A DNA stretch of 10,545 bases from Acidobacteriota bacterium. Its GTDB lineage: Bacteria; Acidobacteriota; Thermoanaerobaculia; Thermoanaerobaculales; Thermoanaerobaculaceae. Under the pieces are notes generated by a model that was not told the origin of the DNA, did not search any database, and saw only the letters and a list, made by a program, of their open reading frames with translations. The stretch spans positions 1 to 10,545 of the forward strand of contig DAIDOU010000023.1 of the NCBI GenBank assembly GCA_027458945.1. The letters are read 5' to 3'. The position numbers and the translations under genes were made by a program. This document shows, one piece after another, positions 1-6,829 of this stretch (its first letter is position 1; every line of letters begins with the position of its first letter).

Positions 1-372
1 CACCGCGGGGTCGATCGAGCCGCTCGCGTTGGTCGCGACGTACACCGGCGCGCCGAGCAACCCGGCCAGGCGCGGGATCGCCGCCACCTGCGCCGCGCCG
101 TACCCCTGGTAGAGGTGGAAGCGGCCGTTGAAGACGAGCAGTCCGCGTTCGCGCTGGCGCCAGAGCGTGACCGTCGGCGTGTGCCCCGGCAGCTCGGCGA
201 CCGGGAACGGAAACACCTCGGCGTACGGGACCTCGGCGGCCCTCTCCCAACCCGGCGCCGCGAGGCTGATCCCGGAGCCGGCCACGAAGGCGGCGACGAG
301 GTCCCCGGTGGCGTGGCGTTCGGCGAAGGTGCGGGCGGCGGTCTCCAACGTGCTGGGCGTCAGCGTGTCCAT
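1..372 (-). CDS. Purine nucleoside phosphorylase, trimeric family (N-terminal 124 residues; gene runs off the window)
   Basis: The family cleaves purine (deoxy)ribonucleosides with phosphate to free base and (deoxy)ribose-1-phosphate in cytoplasmic purine salvage. Visible signatures in order are AGSGIS at 31-36 (phosphate-binding Ser33), LPGH at 61-64 (His64), GRFHLYQGY at 83-91 (Arg84, His86, Tyr88) and ATNASG at 113-118 (Ala116). These fall at the same residue numbers as in human PNP. Position 89 is Gln where human PNP and most relatives have Glu. The start is ATG at 372-370; the only codons between it and the in-frame stop at 417-415 are non-starts, and no clear Shine-Dalgarno sequence precedes it. 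It lies 42 nt after the DUF1684 gene on the same strand, so it may be the last or a later gene of the same transcript. The C-terminal half, with the base-binding residues, is outside the window, so base specificity and the methylthioadenosine phosphorylase alternative cannot be judged fully. Confidence 0.9.
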   Translation of the reverse strand, partial: MDTLTPSTLETAARTFAERHATGDLVAAFVAGSGISLAAPGWERAAEVPYAEVFPFPVAELPGHTPTVTLWRQRERGLLVFNGRFHLYQGYGAAQVAAIPRLAGLLGAPVYVATNASGSIDPAV

Positions 373-414
373 GATCGGGAAGGATAGCGCACCGGCGCCG
401 GCGGCCCGCGGCGG

Positions 415-1344
415 TCAGTGACCGGCGAACCTCTCGCCCGCCTCCACCCGCACCGGCAGCACGTTCTCGGGCGGCGGCAGCGGGCAGGTGGCGAACGGGG
501 TGAAGGCGCACGGCGGGTTGGTGGCCTTGTTGAAGTCGAGGACCACGGTGTGGCCGCCGGCCGCCGGTGCGTCCGCGTCGAGGAAGCGGCCGGCGCCGTA
601 CGTCTCGCGGCCGCTGGTGGCGTCGCGGAAGACGAAGAAGAAGGTGCGGTCCCCGGGGGAGGAGACGAACGGCTCGAGGGCGAGGGCGCGCCCGCCGAGC
701 GTGAAGCGCACCACGCCCGGGGCGAGCATCGACTGCGCCGGCCCCTGGTGGCTCGCCACCTTCACCTCGCGCGGCGTCGGGTACGGCTCGAACGTGCCGG
801 TGACGCGGTACGCCTCGTCGAGCGGAAAGTACGCGATCCCGCGGAAGCCGGCGCGGGCGGGGCTGGCGATGTCCTTGATGCGGACCCCGAGCTGCCCGGC
901 GCGGTCGATGACGTTGAGCCGGTAGCTCCCGACGGCCACGACGTCGGGCCGGCCGCTGACGTCGGAGCGCAGCGGCCCGCGGGCGGCCGCGCGACCCGCG
1001 ACCGTGACGGCCCCCCCGGGCGCCGGGTCGAGGAGGACCGCACCGCCCGCGCCGAGGTCGAAGCTCCCGGCGACGCCGGGGATGCCGGCGCCGGCGAGCA
1101 CGATCTCGTCGCCCGGGTCGGACCCGAAGCGGTTCGCCCCCGGGCGCAGCCACACCAGACCGGCAAGCGTGAGCCAGCCGTCGGGCGCCGTGAGCCGCGC
1201 GAGGCGGGCCGCCCGCCACGCCTCGACCTCGGCGCGGTACGCCGGATCGACGGCCGGCGCCCGGCGGGCGCACCCAACGGCGAGCCCGAGCGCCAGGAGC
1301 GGGAGGAGCGCGACGGCACGGAGGGCGGCACGGTGCGTGAGCAT
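415..1344 (-). CDS. DUF1684 domain protein, predicted lipoprotein (309 aa)
   Basis: Function unknown. The N-terminus is basic (HRAALR), followed by a hydrophobic stretch at about 10-23 and LAVGC at 21-25, a plausible lipobox with acylated Cys25 although position -3 is Ala rather than the usual Leu. Residue +2 is Ala, so nothing resembles the inner-membrane retention Asp. The mature part carries the DUF1684 hallmarks: DGWLTLAGLVWL at 55-66, then a Gly-rich beta region, AYFPLDEAYRVTGTF in the middle, FVFRDATSGRETYGAGR, and a C-terminal block with NPPCAF and TCPLPPPEN containing Cys279 and Cys287. The whole domain is present and intact. ATG 1344 is chosen because the signal peptide starts there; the ribosome site is weak. 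It follows the TlpA-like gene by 47 nt and precedes the nucleoside phosphorylase by 42 nt. The two conserved cysteines could be oxidised by the upstream disulfide module, which is inference. Confidence 0.92.
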   Translation of the reverse strand: MLTHRAALRAVALLPLLALGLAVGCARRAPAVDPAYRAEVEAWRAARLARLTAPDGWLTLAGLVWLRPGANRFGSDPGDEIVLAGAGIPGVAGSFDLGAGGAVLLDPAPGGAVTVAGRAAARGPLRSDVSGRPDVVAVGSYRLNVIDRAGQLGVRIKDIASPARAGFRGIAYFPLDEAYRVTGTFEPYPTPREVKVASHQGPAQSMLAPGVVRFTLGGRALALEPFVSSPGDRTFFFVFRDATSGRETYGAGRFLDADAPAAGGHTVVLDFNKATNPPCAFTPFATCPLPPPENVLPVRVEAGERFAGH

Positions 1345-1377
1345 GCCGCCGTTGTACCACGGTCGCGCGCGGCGGGA

Positions 1378-1392
1378 GCCCCGGCGCGGGGC
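1378..1392 (-). other. GC hairpin touching the tlpA-like stop codon
   Basis: A 6-bp stem with a 3-base loop (GCCCCG-CGC-CGGGGC read on the minus strand) starts at the last base of the TlpA-like stop codon. No U-run follows, so it is not a convincing intrinsic terminator. It could slow 3' decay or polymerase between the redox genes and DUF1684, or be chance in GC-rich DNA. Confidence 0.2.
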
Positions 1393-2009
1393 TACGGCGC
1401 GAGGAGCGCCTTGACGACCGGGTAGTCGGCGTCGCGCAGCGCTCCGGCGCGGATGCAGCGCACCTTGCCCCCCGGCGCGGCGATCACCTGCAGCGGGATC
1501 GCTCCCGTCGGGGCGCCGGGGAAGCGCCGCAACCAACCCTCGAGGCCTCCGGGCGCGGCGAGGCGCACGGAGTTCCCCGGCGCGGTCTCGGGGTTGTCCT
1601 TGAGGAACCCCACGAGATCCTGCTGGCGCTCGTCCACCGAGAGGAACCAGAGGTCGAACGGGCGGCCCTCCGCGTCGAGTCGCTGGTGCCAGCGCAGCAG
1701 CAGCGGCATCTCGCGTCGGCACGGCCCGCACCACGTCGCCCATACGTTGACCCAGACCCAGCGGCCGGCCGGGAGCGCCGGGAGCGGCGCGCCGGTGCGG
1801 GCGGGCTCGACCTGCGGGAGCGCGAGCGTCGGCGCGTTGGTGCCGGTGTAGAACACGTCGCACCAACGCCGCAGGTCGGGCCCCTGGCCGCTCGCGGCGA
1901 CGCTGTCGGAGCGGCCGGCGGCGGGCTGACCGCCGCCACCGCAGGCCACGGCGAGCACCGCGAGCGCGGTGAGGGCCGCGACCCGCCTCAGAGCCGGCAG
2001 TCGATCCAT
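1392..2009 (-). CDS. TlpA-like thioredoxin-fold protein, predicted lipoprotein (205 aa)
   Basis: Predicted periplasm-facing thiol-disulfide oxidoreductase. A hydrophobic signal at about 10-22 ends in LAVAC at 19-23, a likely lipobox, followed by a Gly run typical of lipoprotein linkers. The thioredoxin fold begins with the beta strand WVWVNVWATWCGPC (84-97), which ends in the catalytic Cys94-Gly-Pro-Cys97. A cis-proline type loop (GAIPLQV) follows near 170. This WCGPC form, with no second domain, matches the TlpA/ResA group, whose members usually reduce protein disulfides or serve cytochrome c maturation. Two extra cysteines, Cys50 before the fold and Cys185 near the end, could form a structural disulfide. 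The ATG at 2009 lies within the end of the OmpA-like gene (22-nt overlap) and has no good Shine-Dalgarno sequence, so translation is probably coupled. Whether it reduces or oxidises in vivo cannot be read from sequence; its place next to a VKOR-DsbA fusion argues for a role in envelope disulfide balance. Confidence 0.9.
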   Translation of the reverse strand: MDRLPALRRVAALTALAVLAVACGGGGQPAAGRSDSVAASGQGPDLRRWCDVFYTGTNAPTLALPQVEPARTGAPLPALPAGRWVWVNVWATWCGPCRREMPLLLRWHQRLDAEGRPFDLWFLSVDERQQDLVGFLKDNPETAPGNSVRLAAPGGLEGWLRRFPGAPTGAIPLQVIAAPGGKVRCIRAGALRDADYPVVKALLAP

Positions 2010-2683
2010 GCGATGAACGCCGAACGGTTGAGGAAGGCGCTGGTGCAAGCCTCCTCGGGACGGGAGCGTTGCCAGGTGCAGAACTCCTTGTCGAGTTGGG
2101 CGTACTCGGCGCCGAGCCAGAGCAGGCCGACCTCCTGGTCGAGGTCGGGGTCGGCGAACTTGCTCCGGATGTGGTCGAGGACCGCCTCGGCGCGCTTGCG
2201 CGACAGCTCGCGGTTGTACGCCAGCGGACCCTCGGTGGAGGCGCGCGAGACGACGAGGAAGTACGAGGCGCCGCGCTGGTCGGCGAACGCCTTGTCGAGG
2301 AGCGCGGTCGCCCGGCTGCCGAGCTCGGCGCTGTCCTGGTCGAACTGGATGATCGCCGCGCGGTTGGCGAGCGGCAGGAAGAGCGCGTTGAAGTCGTCGC
2401 CCGACATCGCGGCGACGTTGCGCGCCTGCACCGGCTGGCAGCCGCGCTGCGCGCCGCCCTTGATTAGGCCGCACGAGGTCAGCACGCGACGGAGGATCTG
2501 CTTGAGCGGCCCGGTGCAGTACCCCTCGTCGGAAGCGCTCGCCACGGCGGTCGCCTGGCCGGCGGCGCCGGCTTGCTGCTCGGCGAGCCGCGATGCGGCC
2601 GCGCGCACCCACCACGCGACCGTGCCGGAGAGCACCACGAGGACCGCGAGGAAGAGCGCGAGATGGAGCTTGCCCTGTTGCAC
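1988..2683 (-). CDS. Membrane-anchored OmpA-like domain protein with six periplasmic cysteines (231 aa)
   Basis: One N-terminal membrane segment at about 8-26 (LALFLAVLVVLSGTVAWWV) follows a short cytoplasmic tail, with no signal peptidase or lipobox site, so this looks like an inner-membrane anchor. After an Ala-rich linker comes a cysteine-containing stretch (Cys56, Cys71, Cys82), then an OmpA C-terminal type domain: AIIQFDQDSAEL at 110-121, a strand plus SRASTEG at 146-152, and YNRELSRKRAEAV at 156-168. Arg164 matches the family's peptidoglycan-contacting Arg, but the usual Asp of the GHTD motif is Ser149, so diaminopimelate binding may be altered. Three more cysteines follow (Cys202, Cys213, Cys229). 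GTG at 2683 is chosen for the strong GGAGGTGA site before it. The gene starts 4 nt after the VKOR-DsbA gene and overlaps the TlpA-like gene. It may be a substrate or scaffold for those redox partners. Function is otherwise unknown. Confidence 0.83.
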   Translation of the reverse strand: MQQGKLHLALFLAVLVVLSGTVAWWVRAAASRLAEQQAGAAGQATAVASASDEGYCTGPLKQILRRVLTSCGLIKGGAQRGCQPVQARNVAAMSGDDFNALFLPLANRAAIIQFDQDSAELGSRATALLDKAFADQRGASYFLVVSRASTEGPLAYNRELSRKRAEAVLDHIRSKFADPDLDQEVGLLWLGAEYAQLDKEFCTWQRSRPEEACTSAFLNRSAFIAWIDCRL

Positions 2684-2687
2684 GGCG

Positions 2688-2695
2688 TCACCTCC
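2688..2695 (-). promoter_or_regulatory. Strong Shine-Dalgarno GGAGGTGA fixing a GTG start
   Basis: The eight bases are complementary to the 3' end of 16S rRNA and overlap the TGA stop of the VKOR-DsbA gene. GTG at 2683-2681 lies 7 nt after the GGAGG core. This supports the non-ATG start of the OmpA-like gene and suggests independent, strong initiation there. Confidence 0.75.
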
Positions 2696-3902
2696 CCGTC
2701 CGGCCGCCGCCCTGCGGGCGGTCGATCAGGCGCGAGAGCACGAAGTCGAGGCCGAGGTCGGTATCCTCCTCGCACACCTTCTGCCCGCGCACGAACAGCT
2801 GCGGCGTCTGCACCGGAAGCGCGTTGGCGACCACCCAGCGCAGCGACCGGTTGAGCCGCGCCCGCACCCCCGGCCGGCCGAGGCAGCCGCCGATATCGGG
2901 GAACGCCTGCCGGATGCGGTCGTACACCTGCTTCGTGTCCTTGCCGATCGCGCGCAGCTCGTCCTGGTTCGCAAACGCCCACTGCAGCACGTCGGGCGCC
3001 GCCGGTCCGGCGCACAGCACCGCCTCGGAAACCGCGCACGAGCCGGGGTGGAGCGACTCGCCCACCATCCAGTTGCACTCCTTGTCGAGCGGGAACAGCA
3101 CCGCCTGGGTGTCGAGGCGCTCGCCCAGGCCGGAGGCGGCCAGCCGCTGCGCGAACGCCTTGCACGCGGGGCACAGCGGGTCGAGCACCTCGATCGCCGG
3201 CACGCCGCCGGGGGGGCCGCCGAGCGGGACGCGGACGCCGTAGCGGTCCTCCGGGTGGATGAGGTCGCCGCAGTTCGCCATCGCCCCGGTGTAGGCGGGC
3301 TTGAGGGCGAGGTAGAGCACGACGGGCACGGCGACGAAGACGACGCCCTCGACGAACGCCACGGCGTACCTGGCCCACGGGAACGGCCGCGCCGGCGCGC
3401 CGCGCGCGGCGCCGCGGTGCGCCGCGAGGGCGGAGACGAACACCCCGACCGAGGCGACGTAGATCCCGACGCACAGCTTGCACAGCGACCCGACGCGCAA
3501 CAGCGCGATCGCGAAGTACGCCAGCGACACGAGGACGGGGAGCAGGGTGGCGGCGACGAGGAAGCGCGTGTCGTCGGGATCGCCGGCCGCGCGCCGCGCG
3601 AGGAGGTCGGCCGCGCGGAAGAGGAGGTAGGCGAACACCGAGAGCGCGGCGAGCGAGATCGGGATGCCGCCCCAGGTCGAGGCGCGGAACACCGCCGAGT
3701 ACGGGCTCATCAACACGGCGTGGCAACCGCTGGTGCCGGTCGTGTCGGGGGCGCCGAGGCCGGGTACGAACGAGCAGGTCACCGAGTGGACCTGGCGGTC
3801 GAGGAACGCGATGAAGTCCGCGGTCGAGACGGCGGCGAACACCGTGCCGACCAGTGCGAACAGCGCCAGCGCGACGACGGCGCCAGAACGGGGTTGGCTC
3901 AT
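2688..3902 (-). CDS. VKOR family protein fused to a DsbA-like thioredoxin domain (404 aa)
   Basis: An integral membrane enzyme that, in known bacterial VKORs, passes electrons from a thioredoxin-like partner to quinone and so drives periplasmic disulfide formation in place of DsbB. Residues 1-160 form the VKOR bundle, with hydrophobic segments near 8-28, 78-98, 112-135 and 142-160. Its cysteines are the loop pair Cys43 and Cys60 and the quinone-proximal CKLC at 141-144, with the conserved WGGIPISL at 77-84. A further membrane segment near 180-200 leads to a C-terminal thioredoxin fold with CPAC at 244-247 (DPLCPACKAF) and a cis-Pro loop, QTPQLFV. Additional cysteines (Cys211 and several after 270) may shape or shield the fold. 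All catalytic residues are present. ATG 3902 has GGAGG 9 nt upstream. It is the first gene of the minus-strand operon. Fused VKOR-thioredoxin enzymes are known in several phyla, so the fusion itself is not new. Confidence 0.95.
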   Translation of the reverse strand: MSQPRSGAVVALALFALVGTVFAAVSTADFIAFLDRQVHSVTCSFVPGLGAPDTTGTSGCHAVLMSPYSAVFRASTWGGIPISLAALSVFAYLLFRAADLLARRAAGDPDDTRFLVAATLLPVLVSLAYFAIALLRVGSLCKLCVGIYVASVGVFVSALAAHRGAARGAPARPFPWARYAVAFVEGVVFVAVPVVLYLALKPAYTGAMANCGDLIHPEDRYGVRVPLGGPPGGVPAIEVLDPLCPACKAFAQRLAASGLGERLDTQAVLFPLDKECNWMVGESLHPGSCAVSEAVLCAGPAAPDVLQWAFANQDELRAIGKDTKQVYDRIRQAFPDIGGCLGRPGVRARLNRSLRWVVANALPVQTPQLFVRGQKVCEEDTDLGLDFVLSRLIDRPQGGGRTGR

Positions 3903-3959
3903 GGTCTCGGCCCTCCAGCCACACGCATCGTCGGGGGAACTGGGTCGGTCACTCGGGGC

Positions 3960-3988
3960 ATCGTAGCACCGGCCGAGCGCGGGCCCAA
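3960..3988 (-). promoter_or_regulatory. Candidate sigma70 promoter of the VKOR-DsbA operon
   Basis: Read on the minus strand, -35 TTGGGC (3988-3983, 3 of 6 consensus bases) and -10 TACGAT (3965-3960, 4 of 6) are separated by exactly 17 nt. Transcription would start near 3953, leaving a leader of about 50 nt before ATG 3902. The spacer contains one copy of a 12-bp direct repeat (3970-3981), a possible regulator site. Matches are moderate, so this is a prediction. Confidence 0.42.
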
Positions 3989-4019
3989 GGCGGCGCGGGG
4001 CGCCGCGCGGCCGAGCGCG
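3970..4019. repeat. 12-bp direct repeat around a short inverted repeat in the divergent control region
   Basis: CGGCCGAGCGCG occurs at 3970-3981 and again at 4008-4019, 38 bp apart start to start. Between them lies an inverted repeat with 6-bp arms CGGCGC/GCGCCG and a GGG centre at 3991-4005. The first copy falls in the spacer of the predicted minus-strand promoter. This layout could be a pair of operators, but GC-rich composition makes short repeats common. Confidence 0.35.
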
Positions 4020-4079
4020 ATCCCTGCCGTGACCGCCTGAGCCGGCGCGAGTTGCGGCACGGCACCCGGCCCGGGCGCA

Positions 4080-4088
4080 TGCTAGAAT
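4080..4088 (+). promoter_or_regulatory. Extended -10 promoter element for lysS
   Basis: TGCTAGAAT contains an upstream TGn and a -10 hexamer TAGAAT (5 of 6 consensus bases). No good -35 lies 16-18 nt upstream, which fits an extended -10 promoter. Transcription would start near 4095, giving a leader of about 34 nt before the GTG at 4129. The start falling downstream of 4087 argues against ATG 4087 as the lysS start. Confidence 0.5.
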
Positions 4089-4119
4089 GCGCCGCTTTTG
4101 CGTGTCGGCAGGCGCGCGT

Positions 4120-4127
4120 GGAGGTGA
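4120..4127 (+). promoter_or_regulatory. Shine-Dalgarno GGAGGTGA deciding the lysS start
   Basis: A full eight-base match to the anti-Shine-Dalgarno ends one base before GTG 4129, with the GGAGG core 4 nt away, a little tight but usable. It favours GTG 4129 over the in-frame ATG 4087 and GTG 4102, both of which lie upstream of it. Confidence 0.65.
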
Positions 4128-4128
4128 C

Positions 4129-5594
<1,466 letters not shown>

Positions 5595-5595
<1 letters not shown>

Positions 5596-5693
5596 TGGCC
5601 GGGGCGCGCCGCTCACAGCGGAACGCTGACGGCTGCAGGCGGCGGCTGGCTCGCGGTCGGGTGCGCCCGCTCGCGGGCGGGAGCGGAGCGTGA
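5595..5693 (+). CDS. Possible 32-codon ORF bridging lysS and lolC (doubtful)
   Basis: ATG 5595 overlaps the lysS stop (TGATG) and its TGA at 5691-5693 overlaps the lolC start (GTGA). The 32-residue product would be Arg- and Gly-rich with one cysteine and no recognisable domain. Its layout would allow ribosomes to pass from lysS to lolC by termination-reinitiation. However, it has no ribosome site of its own that is better than chance, and its codon use is less biased than that of the genes around it. It is the continuation of a shadow frame of lysS, so it is probably not a protein gene. Confidence 0.15.
5609..5683 (+). promoter_or_regulatory. Structured spacer before lolC with alternative hairpins; last one abuts the ribosome site
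   Basis: Two small hairpins exclude each other because they share AGCG: CCGCT-CAC-AGCGG at 5609-5621 and CAGCG-GAA-CGCTG at 5616-5628. A strong stem follows at 5664-5679, CGCCCG-CTCG-CGGGCG, a 6-bp stem with a 4-base loop or 7 bp with 2. Its last base is the first G of GGGAG (5679-5683), the lolC Shine-Dalgarno 6 nt before GTG 5690. No U-run follows, so it is not an intrinsic terminator. It could modulate lolC translation. Confidence 0.3.
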
Positions 5694-6829
5694 GCGTGCT
5701 CGGCTTCCTCGCGGGGCGGTACCTGGTCGGGCTCGGGCGCCGCACGCACGTCGCCACCGTGAGCGCGATCTCGTTCGGGGCGATGGCGCTGGGCGCCGCG
5801 GCGCTGGTCGTCACGCTGGCGTTGCTCGAGGGGTTCCAGGCCACGATCAGGGCGCAGCTCGCCGAGGCCGGGGTGCACGCGGTGCTGCGGCCGACGAGCG
5901 GGCGCACGCTGCCCGGCGGCGACTGGCTCGCCAAGCTGCGCGCGCGCCATCCGGAGCTCGAGGTGCGCGCCTCGAGCGGCGGCGCGGTGTGGTGCCTGGG
6001 CGGGGACGCCGCGGTCCCGGCCGAGCTGGAAGCGGTGGACGGCCTGTCCCGCGTGGAGGTCAACCGGGTGCTGGCGGCGCAGCTCGGCGTCGGCGCCGGC
6101 TCCGAGCTGACGATCGCGAGCCCGAAGCTGGTGCTGACGCCGCTCGGGCCGCTGCCGATGCGGCGCCGCGTGGCGGTGGCGGCGGTGAGCGCGATGCGGC
6201 CCGGGGACGACCGCGCCGTGGTGCTCGTCCCGACGCGGATCGGCGCCGCGCTGCTCGACCTCGGCGCCCCGAACACGGTGGAGCTGCGCGCCAGGGACGT
6301 GACGCAGGCGTGGCGGGTGGCATCGGTTGTGCAGGCTGAACTCCCCAAGGGGGTCGAGGTCGTGTCGTTCGCCGAGCTGAACCGACCGCTGCTGGCCGCG
6401 CTGACACTGGAGCGCGCGATGATCGGTTTCGGGGTCGCGCTGGTGATGGCGGTCGCCGCCCTCAACCTGCTGTGCAACCTGGCACTCCTCGCGGCCGAGA
6501 AGCGCGCCGATGTGGCACTGCTGGCGGCGATCGGCCTTCCGGCGGCGCGGATTCGCCGGCTGTTCGTCGCGCTCGGGCTCGGGGTCGGCGCCCTCGGCGG
6601 CGTGCTCGGCACGCTCGTCGGCGGCGTCGGGGCGTGGCTCCTCGACCGCACGCGGGCGCTGCCGCTGCCGCGCGGCGTCTTCATCGTCTCGCACGTGCCG
6701 TTCCGCGTGACCCCCGGCGCCGTCGCGACCGTGCTTGCCGTGTCGCTCGCGGCGGCGCTGCTGGCCTCGCTCGCCCCGGCGCGCGCCGCCGCCCGCCGCA
6801 ACGTCCTCGAGGGCTTGCGCTATGAGTGA
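5690..6829 (+). CDS. lolC: Lipoprotein-releasing ABC transporter permease LolC/E family (379 aa)
   Basis: Inner-membrane permease that with LolD extracts mature lipoproteins from the inner membrane and hands them to LolA. Membrane segment 1 is at about 21-46 (ISFGAMALGAAALVVTLALL) and is followed by the family motif LLEGFQATI. A periplasmic domain of about 195 residues follows, then segments near 244-268, 290-317 and 343-366, the standard four-segment FtsX/MacB topology. The cytoplasmic coupling region AEKRADVALLAAIGLP after segment 2 matches the LolC/E consensus. It is slightly shorter than the 400-415 residues of the E. coli proteins. GTG 5690 is supported by GGGAG 6 nt upstream. Its last 8 nt overlap lolD. 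Only one permease is visible here, so the transporter may be a homodimer (LolF-like), or a second permease may lie elsewhere. Being LolC rather than LolE cannot be decided from this sequence. Confidence 0.94.
   Translation: MSVLGFLAGRYLVGLGRRTHVATVSAISFGAMALGAAALVVTLALLEGFQATIRAQLAEAGVHAVLRPTSGRTLPGGDWLAKLRARHPELEVRASSGGAVWCLGGDAAVPAELEAVDGLSRVEVNRVLAAQLGVGAGSELTIASPKLVLTPLGPLPMRRRVAVAAVSAMRPGDDRAVVLVPTRIGAALLDLGAPNTVELRARDVTQAWRVASVVQAELPKGVEVVSFAELNRPLLAALTLERAMIGFGVALVMAVAALNLLCNLALLAAEKRADVALLAAIGLPAARIRRLFVALGLGVGALGGVLGTLVGGVGAWLLDRTRALPLPRGVFIVSHVPFRVTPGAVATVLAVSLAAALLASLAPARAAARRNVLEGLRYE

Noticed and set aside
392..401. Palindrome CCGGCGCCGG between DUF1684 and the phosphorylase as a terminator
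   Set aside because: The stem is short with essentially no loop, and no U-run follows on the minus strand.
1392..2683. Possible frameshift, since long minus-strand frames run through the OmpA-like and TlpA-like genes in different phases
   Set aside because: Each gene has a complete start, full domain and stop in its own frame; the 22-nt overlap is ordinary translational coupling.
1686..4040. A plus-strand open frame of 784 codons opposite the redox operon
   Set aside because: Three intact minus-strand proteins with clear motifs occupy the same DNA; the plus-strand product is Arg-rich and unlike any family.
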